This document shows, piece by piece, positions 1 to 13,700 of a stretch of DNA of 64,000 nucleotides (position 1 is its first letter; each line of letters starts with the position of its first letter). The stretch comes from Liolophura sinensis (lineage: Eukaryota; Mollusca; Polyplacophora; Chitonida; Chitonidae), in contig NC_088298.1 of assembly GCF_032854445.1 (NCBI RefSeq), forward strand, positions 15,427,504 to 15,491,503. The letters are read 5' to 3'. Below the pieces are notes generated by a model. That model searched no databases. It saw only the letters and a list, made by a program, of their open reading frames with translations, and was not told where the DNA came from. The translations under genes and the position numbers were made by a program.

Positions 1-1561
1 TTCTGTCTTTCGTAAAGCACCAGCAAAGTAAATAAATAAATTTAACATGGGTCGTCACCCTCTCAAATTTTTGACATGGTGTATTTTAACTTGAGACCTG
101 GATGTAAGATGACATGGACTTTGGTTACGATGATGCAGCTAAACATATCCAGAAATTTCCACTTGTTTCAATGTTGTTGTTTTTTTTATATATAATATAT
201 TGGATGTTTTTTGGACTCATGTTAGCTTCTGTGATGTTGTCAGTGATAATTATGATATCTGAGCCTGTCATGATGTTGTTTTGTCAGCTGACATCAGGGA
301 TCCCAGCCTTCCTATACTTTCTATAATTTCCTATAATTATATAGGATCCTATAAGCATCCTATATTTTCAGAAATATCCCTATTTTTCCTACAGTTTTGC
401 CTCTTCCAGGTGCAAAAGAAAATTACTGGGGAAGGGGGATGGGAGACTAGACTTAATCCTATATGGCTGAAAATGGGGCAGCGTTTAAATGAGTTTGATT
501 GTCACGTTTAGATGGTATGAAATCATTAGAAGTATCAGGAATAGTCCCTATAACCAAAGACTTCTTGTCTTAATGATGTTCAGATTATCTTGATTTGTGT
601 TCTTAATTTTTTGCCGTGCTGTGAATGAAAGGGCCGTGCCAGTCTCTGTTAGGGATGGTGGATTCCTTTATAATTATTATCTTTGGGGATTTCTTTGCTT
701 TCTATCCTTAAACGTTTCCAACTTTTTTTCAGAAATTTCCTATTAACAACCTATTTTTTGGGCATAAAAATTCCTATATTTCTGATATGTTTTTGTCCAT
801 AGTTGGCTGGGATCCCTGTAATATATAACAATTAACTTTAACATTTTGTGAGAGGAATTTACTCATGTGTTTTTAAGAGACATGATATATTAAATAACAA
901 GGCAATTGCCACCCAAAAAAAAGACACTTAATTTTAAAAAAATGGTACAGATACACTGTTCAGTGGGTTTTTTGCTCAAATTTGCATGTGTGGTATTTCC
1001 CTAAATATTTTCTCATCTAACGGAATACTTCACTCAGCATCACTTTGGTCAGTTAATACTCTGCAACCATGCTCTGATGTTTGATTGCTGGATTTTGGAC
1101 ATCTAACATGTGGATGGTGGAATTTTCAAACAAAGTTTTGAGTTTTAATTCTGAGATAATTCTGTGGAGTAAACCAAGGATTTAAATAGTTTAAAGGTCT
1201 CTTTATTATTCCAAAAAAATGAATAAATGTAGATTAAAGAGATGCAGATAGTTTTTGTGAATAAAATTGTAAAAAGTATAGATATGTATGACATGAAATT
1301 AAAGATGGTAAAGTTATTTATTTTGGTATTGTTTTGAATTGTAATGAATTGTGGAATATATCTATGCTGATGGTTGATACTCAGAAGTTTTGTTTCTTGG
1401 ATAGCGTTAGATTCTGTTCTGTCGACATGATTGAAGCTTTATTTAAGACGTCGAATTCAAACGTCTCATTACGAAAAAAGAATTGCCGTCAAGACTGGCA
1501 CACCATTTTTTGCTCGCTGAATTTTGACATATTATTTATTATTTTATTTTTTATTCGTTAG
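1..1561 (+). other. intron or upstream sequence
   Basis: AT-rich, with many TCCTAT/TATAGG runs. Positions 1-40 look like the 3' tail of SINE family A in + orientation (GTAAAGCACCAGCAAAGTAA, then AAATAAAT). No exon for the expected SH3 domain or the DH start was recognised; short open frames here have no domain pattern and no matching splice phase. Confidence 0.6.
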
Positions 1562-1735
1562 ATATGTCTTGACGGACTTGCTGGAAACTGAACGAGAGTA
1601 CATCAATCAGCTGAACAGCATCAAGGAGTGTTTCCATGACAACATGTTCAAGGACAGAAACATCCCGGACGTCTTGAAGGAGAAGAAGGGAGTCATTTTT
1701 GGAAATTTGAAAGACATTCAAGAGTTCCATTCAGA
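1562..1735 (+). CDS. unc-89: exon 1 in window: RhoGEF (DH) domain, N-terminal helix
   Basis: The acceptor AG is at 1560-1561 and the donor is GTAAAT after 1735. It is entered in phase 2 and left in phase 2. The translation starts YVLTDLLETEREYINQL, which matches the first conserved region of DH domains, where the Glu contacts the GTPase switch region in known DH structures. It continues through NIPDVLKEKKGVIFGNLKDI, the usual link to the second helix. The preceding exon is outside the window or was not recognised. Confidence 0.88.
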
Positions 1736-4700
1736 GTAAATAATTACAATGTTGTATTCTTAATATATTTTGCTTGGTAGTCCCCTACAATTTATTCTCG
1801 GTTAAAAGCTCAAAATTTATGTTTGTATATATTTGTTTCTTCATGAATATTTCATATGTATTACTTGGATGCTGTATGAAAACTATTTCACTCACATTTG
1901 CAATGCATATAATTCAGTGAAGTAGCTAGAATGTAGTTTTATGATTTGAAACATTACCGTGGGGAAGTGACAAAATTCCTTGTTCTGCAGTCATTCATTC
2001 TCAATGTGTACCTGAGTTTTTGGCCTTAGGAAGAACAAATTAATTGTAAATTGACAGTAAAGTTACCTGCCGTGAATAAAGATATTACATGTATTATCAG
2101 TAACTCATTTCACTAATATTCACGAAAACATTACGTAAATTCATTCCATTAATAGCACGCGTATTTTGTCTTTGTGTTGTTTTTGCAGCGTCCTTTTACC
2201 AGCTCTTACCAACTGTGCACTTAATCCAGGAACTGTCGGAAAAGTTATCCTTAACCTGGTAAGGTTTTCAGAGGCTGTTCTCCAAAGCTGTTACAATGTT
2301 GCGTCGACAAGCACATTTTCCATGGCAACATATCGCACGTTGTCATGGAAGTTACGTCAGGCGCAAATTGCACAACAGGAACCCTTGTGTTCTAGCTTGT
2401 CTACTTACTGTTTCTAATCATGATTACAACTATGCCTACCTGGGGAATTTTATACTTAAAGTCTGATTGATAAATATGATTAAATTAAAGAGTGTGTGGT
2501 CACAGTTTATATGGTCACAGCTAACCCTTCTGTGAGTGGATCATTGCAAATTGTTCAGAACTGTATATGTGTTGATTTTTTTTCCCAGGTTACTGAAAGA
2601 TCTTTCTTCATATCTTGTTGCTTTAGCACAGTATTTTTGTAAGATTTTTAGTTACTTTCATGGCAATAATTACAGTTTACCAATGCTTTTCCTTTTTTTT
2701 TTTTTTTTTTTTTTTCAAATTCTTATATATAAACAGACTCTTTTTGTGAAAACATTTAAACATTTTAATGTTTTGTTTGGTTGCAGAAAGATCAGTTTGA
2801 GAAGTATATCCCGTATGGTAGCGAAAGAGACACTGCAGACTTTTTACTTTCAGGGGAAGATGTAAAGAAATTCTTAAAGGTTTGTTCTGCATTCACTTTT
2901 GGTCTGAGGTGTTTGTTTATTCATTTAACTTTTCATTTTATCCAGTGCTCAGTCTTGTTTCATTTACTCACAACCATTAAAAGAGCAGTCAAATGTTAGA
3001 TGCACTTTTTGAGTCGGATCATTTTGATGTTTCTTGAGTTAAGTTGAATGAATCAGTATACCGACATGTGCCATGTTCTAGTTTTCTCCTCTCCTATCAT
3101 GTGCGAACTTTTCTGTCCTTAAGAACAAAAATAATCTGCCTCTACCTTGTAACCTGTCAGAAGTGTTACGCAACTAATTTTGCCGATCATAGTTATTAAA
3201 AACATGGTCAACACGGGAAAAGTATCGCAAAATGCTGTTTAGTGTAGACACGATGGAGAAACTTCAAGCTGAAAGTTGCTGAAGGAAAGCGGTGTCAATC
3301 GTGCCTTTGGTATTGAGTTATTTGAGACAGGTGATTGGGTAATGATCAACATCAAAATTTGCCGAGCATTTTTGACAAGACACATGATACAGAATGACTT
3401 TGTTTACCTCTAGAGACAGAAGAGCATGATCTCAAATCTCCCCTTTTGTTTCGCCACTGAGGAGAGACAAATCTGCTTGCTGTATTCAGTGGGGGACTCT
3501 GAACAACATCGAAATTTGTCAAGCATTTTTGACAAGACAAGTGATACAGAAGGACTTTGCTTACCTCTAGAGACAGAAGAGCATGATCTCAAATCTCCCC
3601 TTTTGTTTTCGCCATTGAGGAGAGACAAATCTGCTTGCTGTATTCATTGGGGGACTCTGAACAACATCGAAATTTGTCAAGCATTTTTGACAAGACACAT
3701 GATACATAAGGACTTTGTTTACCTCTAGAGACAGAAGAGCATGATCTCAAATCTTCCCTTTTGTTTCGCCACTGAGGAGAGACAAATCTGCTTGCTGTAT
3801 TCATTGGGGGACTCTGAACAACAACAAAATTTGCCAAACATTTTTGACATGACACATGATACAGAAGGACTTTGTTTACCTCTAGAAACAGAAGAGCATG
3901 ATCTCAAATTTCCCCTTTTGTTTTCGCTATTGAGGAGAGACAAATCTGCGTGCTGTATTCATTGGGGGACTCTGAACAACAACAAAATTTGCCAAACATT
4001 TTTGACATGACACATGATACAGAAGGACTTTTTTTACCTCTAGAGACAGAAGAGCATGATCTCAAATCTCCCCTTTTGTTTGGCCATTGAGGAGAGACAA
4101 TTCTGCTTGCTGTGTTCAAAATTTGTGCATTGTATGAGGGTCTTTAGATATTGTATTAAAGTGCAAGACATATGAGGATGCTGAATGTTAATTGAAAGCC
4201 AAATTCAGCATAACTCTCTGGATTTCATTGAATATTATTTATATGATAACAATGCCAGTGAAAGCAAAGAATTCAAAATGTGAAGGTTTTCGTCCTCAAT
4301 GGGATCCAGGGAGATAACTGTGCTGCCTGTTTTCTGTCACAGGATTACAACAGGAAGAGTGGCAGTGAACAAGTGTTACCTGACTGCCTGAGGAGGCCAA
4401 TAGCAAGAATACATGAATACCAGGCTGTGTTAAAAGTAAGTATTGATTTAGTTCATCCCTGGAACAGCTTAGCGTACTAAACCAGCAAAGTAATTCCAAA
4501 GAATTTTATTCTAATGATCTCAATATTATGATTTCTTGAATTTGGTCACACAACAGCAGCCAACTACATGAACTTTGTACTTGGCTGCTGCTGACAGGGC
4601 ATTGAGTCGGGTGAGCGTCAGTGGATCCCATCATAATGCTGGCAACCATCGTATAAGTGAAATATTCTGCGTATAAAACATCAACCAAATAAATAAATAA

Positions 4701-7700
4701 CCGATATTGGAGACCAGATTAACAATGGTTAGATGATGGTATTAACTGTACAGTGTACACCCCAATAGTTTATTTATTTATTTATTTGATTGGTGTTCTA
4801 TACCATACTGAAGAATATTTCACTTATGTGACAGCGGCCAGGATTATTGTGGGAGGAAACCAGGCAGAGCCCGAGGGAAACCCACGACCATCCGCAGGTT
4901 GCTGGAAGTCCCTCCCACGAATGGCTGGAGAGGAAACCAGCATGCGCTGGACTTGAACTCACAGCGTCCGCATTGGTGAGAGACTCCTGGGTCATTACGC
5001 TGTGCTAGCGCATTAACTAACTGAGCCACGGAGGCTCCCCACCCCAATAGTGGTCAAGCTTACGTATGGATCATGCTGATGCTGGTCATGTATTTATGGA
5101 TTGAATTGTAGAAAACTTAGCTATTTTTGAAGGTTTATTCAGTGCTTCAGTAATAATAATATCATTCCTGTACTTTTTCTTTATTTATTTCTTTGTTACA
5201 TATGTAAATAATATTAATCTTATCGTCATAATTAATACTGTCTTTGTCATTTTATGTTCTTGTTTGTTTTATCTAGGACATACTGAAGTATTCATGCAGA
5301 GCAGGTGAGGATTCCAAAGACATAGAGGCTGCTATTCACATGCTGTCTGAGATTTTACGACGGATAGAGGATGTTAAACTCCTGAGAACTGTGGAGGGAT
5401 TTCCTGGTGATCTGTCCAGTTTAGGAACTCTGATTCGTCATGTGAGTAGGAGTGGTCTCCCTTTGACATTAAGGTCGCTCTTAAGGTATTTGCCCCCCAA
5501 AATTCCTGAAACAGCACAGTTTGAGAGGATAATAAATGTCATGAAAAATTAGATTTGGTGCTGAAACTAGCCTTCTTTTCCAGTATCATTCTAGGCAAAA
5601 GCTAAAGATGCCTAAGGTCAATAGAAATCAGTTAAAAGAAGGGTTAATGGGTTAAACGTTGCCCTCATTTTCCTCATTTAAAGCTGGACTTGTTGTACTG
5701 GTAATACTGACATTTGGGACAAAATAATGCTTATGATTATGATGATTAGCAACAAAAGCACTGGTTGGCGTTGACATTCAGACCCTTGATTTTTTTTTTT
5801 TTTTTTTTTTGATTGGTGTTTTACGCCGTACTCAAGAATATTTCACTTATAAGACGGCGGCCAGCATTATGGTGGGCGGAAACCGGGCAGAGCCCGGGGG
5901 AAACCCACGACCATCCACAGCTTGCTGACACACCTTCCCACATACGGCCAGAGAGGAAGCCAGCATGAGCTGGACTTGAACTCACATCGACTGCATTGGT
6001 GAGAGACTCCTGGGTCATTACGTTGTGCTAGCGCACTAACCAACTGAGCCACGGAGGTCCCTTCAGACCCTTGACATATTTGGTCACACATTCAAATCCA
6101 GCTCTTGGCTGCTTTGGCTTCAGATCTAAGGTTGGTAGTTTAGTTCAGGCACTTTCACGCCCTCCATCCACTTAGGATGATTTGCTTCAGGCACCTCCCC
6201 GCCCTCCATCCACTTTGGGTGATTTACTTCAGGCACCGCCCACCTTCATCCACTTTGGGTGATTTACTTCAGGCATCCCTCCATCCACTTAGGATGATTT
6301 ACTTCAGGCACCTCCCCACCCTCCATCCACTTTGGGTGATTTACTTCGGGCACCTCCCTGCCCTCCATCCACCCAGGATGATTTACTTCAGGCACCTCCC
6401 CGCCCTCCATCCATTTAGGATGATTTACTTCAGGTACCTCCCCGCCCTCCATCCACTTTGGGTGATTTACTTCAGGCACCGCCCCACCTTCATCCACTTT
6501 GGGTGATTTACTTCAGGCATCCCTCCATCCACTTAGGATGATTTACTTCAGGCACCTCCCCACCCTCCATCCACTTTGGGTGATTTATTTCAGGCACCTC
6601 CCTGCCCTCCATCCACCCAGGATGATTTACTTCAGGCACCTCTCCGCCCTCCATCCACTTAGGATGATTTACTTCAGACACCTCCCTGCCCTCCATCCAC
6701 CTAGGATGATTTACTTCAGGCACCTCCCCGCCCTCCATCCACTTTGGGTGATTTACTTCAGGCACCGCCCCACGTTCATCCACTTCGGGTGATTTACTTC
6801 AGGCACCGCCCCACCCTCCATCCACCTAGGATGATTTACTTCAGGCACCTCCCCACCTTCCATCCACGTAGGGTGATTTACTTCGGGCACCTCCCTGCCC
6901 TCCATCCACTTAGGATGATTTACTTCAGGCACCTCCCCACCTTCCATCCACCTCGGGTGATTTACATCACCCATAAACCTGACCATCTTCATACAAGTGA
7001 AAAATTCCCTCAGCATTGTCTTCAATATATACCAATCATTTGTTGTGATGTAGGGTGACCTCCAGATGTGGGATGATGAGCCCGTGGGGAAAGGCAAAGA
7101 CAGACACATGTTCCTGTTCCCACACAAACTTCTGCTGGCCAAGCCCAACAAGGACGGGAGCGGCTTCATCCACAAGGCTACGTGTGAGGTGAGCTATTAT
7201 GTCATTCATCATTGAAAGTGTAGGAGTGAGTGAGTGAGTGCTTGGGGTTAAACGTCGCACTCAACAATTTTTCAGTCCTATGACGACGAAGGAAACCTTA
7301 CGGTGTATGTAATGTGCCTCCTTGTTGCAGGACGGATTTTCACTGCTCTTTTATCTAGTGCTGCTTCACTGAGATGACTTACCGAAGGCAAGTAAGCTGC
7401 CCCGCCCGAGCCTTTATTCTGATACAGTTGTTGCACTATCCCCTTCATGCTGAACCACAAGTGGAAGTTACAACTTCCTCTTTTAAAGTCTTAGGTGTGA
7501 CTCAATCCAGGATTGATCCTGGATCTACCTCTCCCGAAGCGGACGCTCTACCAAGTGTGCTATTCGGTCCGGTAAAAGGGTAGGAAATTAATGTGGTGCA
7601 TGTATGTCCAGTTTTCTGTTCATCCAATCATCTGTCATGTATTATTGGTTTCTGTGCAGCAACGGAGTCAGTTTCTTGTAAAATTTTGTGCACAGGTTCC

Positions 7701-10700
7701 TCTTGTGGAAGATCAGATTTTAAAAACAACCCCAATCTATACATAAGTTTTGCATACTTAATGAAATCTATCATTTTCATTCATTGTTACTTCCCAAGCA
7801 ATAACTGTTTCAAACATTGTCTGATTTTGATAAAATGTTGTGTGCAGATTCATATTGTAAGCTCTCATATCAAGTGTGAAAACAAGCTTGACACATGTAT
7901 GAAGGTTTTCCATATCCATGGCTGGATATAAATTTTTTGAATTTGCATCTTAGGTTTAAATTTTGGACCCTCTCTCTCTCGCCCTGTTGTGCAAAACTAG
8001 TTAAAGACTTAATAGGAGATTTAACTTTAAGCTAAGTGTTCAATTTTGTACTTAGCCAAAAAAAAAATTGTGTACCAGCATATTAAATATGAACCAAAAC
8101 CGCTGCTGTTATGCTTTGAATTTATAGTACTGCAATGGTTGCTGAGTTTATCGAAAATTTTTAAACCTAAAATATGACTTAAGATCTCTGTATTAGCTAA
8201 TACACTTTTGAACAACTGTGCCAAGGGTTCTAGATTTCTCAATTGTGTAGCACTATTTCTCCAGTGAGGATCTGTCTCTTGGGTATTGTCACAGGGCTAG
8301 AATTCAGCCAGAGGGTTGTGAGGAGTTTCTCTGAACTACATGGAAGATTTCTCATTAATGTGACTAGTGTCTTGTAAGTAAAATGTTCGTAAAACACTGA
8401 CTGAATAAATAAATCAAAGAAGAATGTTGATGGAGGCGACAGGATAGAGGGGTTGCATGACCTACATGTACTTCTGGCAGCCATATTGGAGTATTGCTGC
8501 TATACCAGCCCATGTTAAAAGGACTCCAATATGGCTGACTGACTGGCAGTTGTTCTGCCAGAGTGATGATGTCACATGCAACCCCTCTTTTGTCTCTTTT
8601 GTGATAATAAATCATATTACAGATTTGGGAGCAACTAGACAAGGCTACTTATACCTTAAAAAATAGACATCTAGTGTCACAAGAGATTTCACTGCCTTAA
8701 GGCAGCCATAATCATTCATTCATGTAGCTGTGTAACAGAGTTGATAGGAATAATCTAAAAGGGATACAGAAACGACACTGATTGGCTGAAGGTAGAGATA
8801 GGATTTCCTGAGTTAAAAGCACACTTGGTCTCACTTAAGTAAATCTGCCATACCTAAAATTCAGCTTGCGGAGGTATGCATGTCTCTCGCACCAGCATCA
8901 TCGTCATATGACTGAAAAATTGTTGAGTACGACGTTAAACCCCAAGCACTCACTCACTCATTCTCGCACCAGCCAATCAGAATTGGTTCTGTATCCTTTT
9001 AATTGTAAATATAGTCACATGTATTTCATCACTTTTAAAATGCATCAGTCAAGTTAACTCACACAGTCATTGCTGTAGTTGATTCCTTCTTCGTTTTTTT
9101 CTGTGTCTTTAAGTTTTTGTTAGTTATCATTGGGACGGAAACAGCATGACTGAGTATAATGATATTTTTAAACATCGTTTGAAGGAGTTTGTTCCCTTTG
9201 GTTGTCTTCTCTGTGTGTGCTGTAGTCTTGTGAGGAAGATATCTAAAAAATGAATGAAGAAAGACTCTTCTCTAGTGTTAAACACTTTATACCGCTATTT
9301 CCATATTCAGATTTTTGGAGAATATTGCATTATTTGTTCCAGTTTTACCAAATCAGTGTTCATTAAGTTTGAAAACTTAATGAAACTTAAACTGTGAACA
9401 GGTCTTATTTGCCCAGTACACGCTGCAAATCATTTCTAATCATTTCAGAAGGGGGCAGTGGAGATTCATATATGCAGATGTGTGTATATGTTAACCTAGC
9501 AAAGCATCTGGTTTATAAAATTTTATTCTATACTCAAGAATGTTTCACTTTATAGAGTAAGTGTCTATGTTTCAAAAGCAAAAGTTCAATTCGATCATAT
9601 AATCTGATTGATTTTAAGCCAGTGGCCTGAAGTAAAGCAGAATAATGGTATTGGGGTCTTGATTTTAAGCCAGTGGCCTGAAGTAAAGTAGAATAATAGT
9701 ATTGGGGAATTGATTTTAAGCCAGTGGCCTGAAGTAAAGCAGAATAACGGTATTGGGGAATTGATTTTAAGCCAGTGGCCTGAAGTAAAGCAGAATAACG
9801 GTATTGGGGAATTGATTTTAAGCCAGTGGCCTGAAGTAAAGCAGAATAACAGTATTGGGGAATTGATTTTAAGCCAGTGGCCTGAAGTAAAGCAGAATAA
9901 CGGTATTGGGGAATTGATTTTAAGCCAGTGGCCTGAAGTAAAGCAGAATAACGGTATTGGGGAATTGATTTTAAGCCAGTGGCCTGAAGTAAAGCAGAAT
10001 AACGGTATTGGGGAATTGATTTTAAGCCAGTGGCCTGAAGTAAAGCAGAATAACGGTATTGGGGTCTTGATTTTAAGCCAGTGGCCTGAAGTAAAGTAGA
10101 ATAACGGTATTGGGATATTGATTTTAAGCCAGTGGCCTGAAGTAAAGCAGAATAACGGTATTGGGGAATTGATTTTAAGCCAGTGGCCTGAAGTAAAGCA
10201 GAATAACGGTATTGGGATATTGATTTTAAGCCAGTGGCCTGAAGTAAAGCAGAATAATGGTATTGGGATATTGATTTTAAGCCAGTGGCCTGAAGTAAAG
10301 CAGAATAATGGTATTGGGATATTGATTTTAAGCCAGTGGCCTAAAGTAAAGCAGAATAATGGTATTGGGATATTGATTTTAAACCAGTGGCCTGAAGTAA
10401 AGCAGAATAATGGTATTGGGGAATTGATTTTAAACCAGTGGCCTGAAGTAAAGCAGAATAATGGTATTGGGGAACTGATTTTAAGCCAGTGGCCTGAAGT
10501 AAAGCAGAATAATGGTATTGGAGTATTGATTTTAAGCCAGTGGCCTGAAGTAAAGCAGAATAATGGTGTTGGGGTATTGATTTTAAACCAGTGGCTTGAA
10601 GTGAAGCAGAATAATGGTATTGGGGAATTGATTTTAAGCCAGTGGCCTGAAGTAAAGCAGAATAATGGTATTGGGGAATTGATTTTAAGCTAGTGGCCTA

Positions 10701-13700
10701 AAGTAAAGCAGAATAATGGTATTGGGATATTGATTTTAAGCCAGTGGCCTGAAGTAAAGCAGAATAATGGTATTGGGATATTGATTTTAAGCCAGTGGCC
10801 TGAAGTAAAGCAGAATAATGGTATTGGGGAATTGATTTTAAGCCAGTGGCCTGAAGTAAAGCAGAATAATGGTATTGGGGTCTTGATTTTAAACCAGTGG
10901 CCTGAAGTAAAGCAGAATAATGGTGTTGGGGTATTGATTTTAAGCCAGTGGCCTGAAGTAAAGCAGAATAATGGTATTGGGGAATTGATTTTAAACCAGT
11001 GGCCTGAAGTAAAGCAGAATAATGGTATTGGGGAATTGATTTTAAGCCAGTGGCCTGAAGTAAATCGGAATAATGGTATTGAGGTCCTGATTTTAAGCCA
11101 GTGGCCTGAAGTAAAGCAGAATAATGGTAATGGGGAATTGATTTTAAGCCAGTGGCCTGAAGTAAAGCAGAATAACGGTATTGGGGAATTGATTTTAAGC
11201 CAGTGGCCTGAAGTAAAGCAGACTAATGGTATTGGCATGTTGATTTTATTTTCCATGAGTTAAGATGATATAACATTCGAAATGTACTAAATGTTACAGG
11301 ACAAGCCTACAGAGAGTGGGTGGCACATACTTCCAATGTTTAAACCCATCATGCTATTTATGCATGTGCCTGTCCATAAATAGCTAGCTGGTGCAGCTAT
11401 TAATGAGTCAGACAGTATTTTGGGCTTTCCGCAGACGAAATTGTTTGTCTGAACATTTCTGAGCTCTTAGGTAGCCCTTATCACTTCTCTACATCTCACA
11501 TATTAACCTTACTGTGTTTGGGTTATTGTTACAGTTGCCAAACTCCTCCGTGTGCAAGCCGCATTTAGAAAGTGAGAAGTTATGGAAAGCTGCACTTTGT
11601 GTCAGTAATCTCTTACAGCACACAAGAGGGCTTGTAATGATATGATAATGCTTACCCATGGAGTGGACCCTCCTTGTGCCTTTCCAACATTATTAAAAAC
11701 TGTTTCTCTTTTTAGAAATCTGTATTAATTTCGTATTTTCTTAGCTCCTTGGTGATGTGCGTTGAATGTCATTTTGGGAATTGACTTCACAATTATTGGC
11801 CTGGAATGTCCATTTTGGTTGACTGCTATGTATGTTTTTATACCTAGATTAACAAAATAACAGGGACATCTCTCACAATGGTAGTTAAATCACAGGCTCA
11901 CTGCAACTGTCCATTCCTTGAAAACATCAGATTGTGTGCATGTTGGAATTAAACCGTCTCTCTTTTTTTTTTTTGCTGTGGCTAAAAGCCCGGACATTTT
12001 CTGACATGAGTCAAAGGGCATACATGTAGCTTTATTTAAGGCCCTCTGGTTCCTTCGCCGATAAAACTGACTGCCATCACATTAGTGAAAAGTTTTTTAG
12101 TACTTCAACAAACACTAATCAAATAAATAAATCTACATATTAACAGAGTTGAAGTTCAAAGTTTGTTGCAAATGTCATACTACTACTGCCAGTAGGTACC
12201 TGGTCCACAGTGCTTGCATATCCAATTGAAATTTCTGACCAAATTTTCTGCTGATTCATTCGCGCGGCCACCCTGAGAAATAGGTTCAATCCCGTACGCG
12301 ATTCTACAGGAATCCATTTCGACCCTGGTGAAAGTGATGAAGGTGAAACATATTGCAAACGCATCATTTTTGCTCTTATAACTGTATCTACTAAACCTCT
12401 ACTAATGAAGCTGAAACACCAGATAATAAGGTCCACATGAATGTACCGTGAAATGAGCTTACAGAACCGCAAATACCAAGATAAGGAACTTCATTGACGT
12501 TTGCAAAAAGTTTCTTGTTGCAAAAAGAAATAAAACGAAAAGGTGCATGTGTCTATGAAAGTATATATAATATGCCCCAGTTTATATTGTAACCATGGTT
12601 ACTGCCTGTTTACTTTTATATGGATAGATGCTGATGAAAGTGGTTATTACCTGTCAGTTAATTTGACAGTGTGTTTATGCAAGAAAGATTAGGGACTGCC
12701 GAATTCAGTGTTGTTTCTCTAAACTGTGGGGAAAAACAAAAAAAAGACGAAAGCCACCAAAATAACAACAGGAAGTCATTTTCTGAATGAGGTCCAAAAA
12801 ATTCGTAAATTTGAGCTGAGTTTTTTTTTCTTTCTTTCTTTATTTGTGGAAAAGGCTGTGCTTATTTTGATAAGGGGAACATTGGCAGGAATAGTATTTT
12901 TTTTGGTAGTACTAATAATCAGTTCTCTTTCAGAAGATGTAAAGTTTGATTCTCTTTAGTGGGTACAAAGACAATTGATAAAAAGAGTAGGAAAGAGAAC
13001 AGATACAACCCAGAATTTTGGATTAATATTTTGTACAATATACTTCAGCAAATGAGGTTTATAAGTTGTGCAGGAAACACATGTTATTTCATATAATATG
13101 ATGGATGTAATTTGGGAATGATCTGTACATATAACAGTTCACATTCCTCATTTGTTGGTATTTTATAACAATGCATTTTTTTTTGTAATAGAATCATCTT
13201 TTTGTTTCCCTCTCTCCCCATCAGCTACAGGACATCCAGGTAAATGAGACTGTCCCGAGTGATGATCGCATGTTTGAGCTGTGGTATGCTGAGCCTACCT
13301 CAGAGAAGCTGACATTCCAGGCCAGGAGTGTTGTAGCCAAGGAGGCCTGGGTCAATCAGATCAGGGAGGCTCTGAAAAGCTTGGGTGAGTGACTGACTGA
13401 CTAACATGATTGATTTAATTATTGTATTGGACCTAAGAATTTGTCCTAAAAATTTCATTTTTATGGGCAAATAAATGTCATGAAATAATTACTTTTGGTG
13501 CTTAAATTTATGCTAAATGACTTCCTGTTACGCCAATAAAGTGTGTTTTTAGAGGCAAATCAATATTGTGAAATTTTGCTTTCTGGGCTGAAGTTTACAT
13601 TTTCACAGGAGGACATCATTCTATATATGACTTAGGCCAAATAAATAAATCTAAATTTGTGGAATTACGAAAACGGTTTTATTGTAACCAGCTGTAAGTA

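Larger units (their letters stand above)
4436..5276 (+). other. intron 4
   Basis: Holds two SINE family A copies (4585-4701 and 4770-5040) and otherwise AT-rich sequence. Confidence 0.7.
5442..7053 (+). other. intron 5
   Basis: Contains a SINE family A copy (5790-6061) and the 42-bp C-rich array (6150-6967). The 300 bases after exon 5 show nothing. Confidence 0.7.
7189..13224 (+). other. intron 6 (splits the PH domain)
   Basis: Contains a SINE family B copy, a degraded SINE tail (about 8370-8416), a foldback element (8436-8596), a short family B insertion (8897-8961), the 51-bp array (9608-11248) and a family A tail (12066-12133). Stretches 7590-8360, 8990-9600, 11260-12060 and 12140-13220 show no gene or repeat I can name. 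Confidence 0.7.

Noticed and set aside
5970-6061. tRNA gene
   Set aside because: Box A and box B are present but the sequence is the head of a SINE with core, tail and target-site duplications; no full cloverleaf is evident.
6177-7175. Proline/histidine-rich repeat ORFs over the 42-bp array
   Set aside because: Products of a 14-codon DNA period. One minus-strand frame runs into the antisense of exon 6, which is clearly the real coding strand.
9710-11263. Repetitive proteins from the 51-bp array, both strands
   Set aside because: Same cause as above: 17-codon period, intronic, no start context, no splice link and no relation to the host protein.
1562-13384. Trio/kalirin-type RhoGEF
   Set aside because: No spectrin repeats or SH3 next to the DH-PH here, and the downstream series of five Ig domains and two FN3 domains fits obscurin/UNC-89 better.
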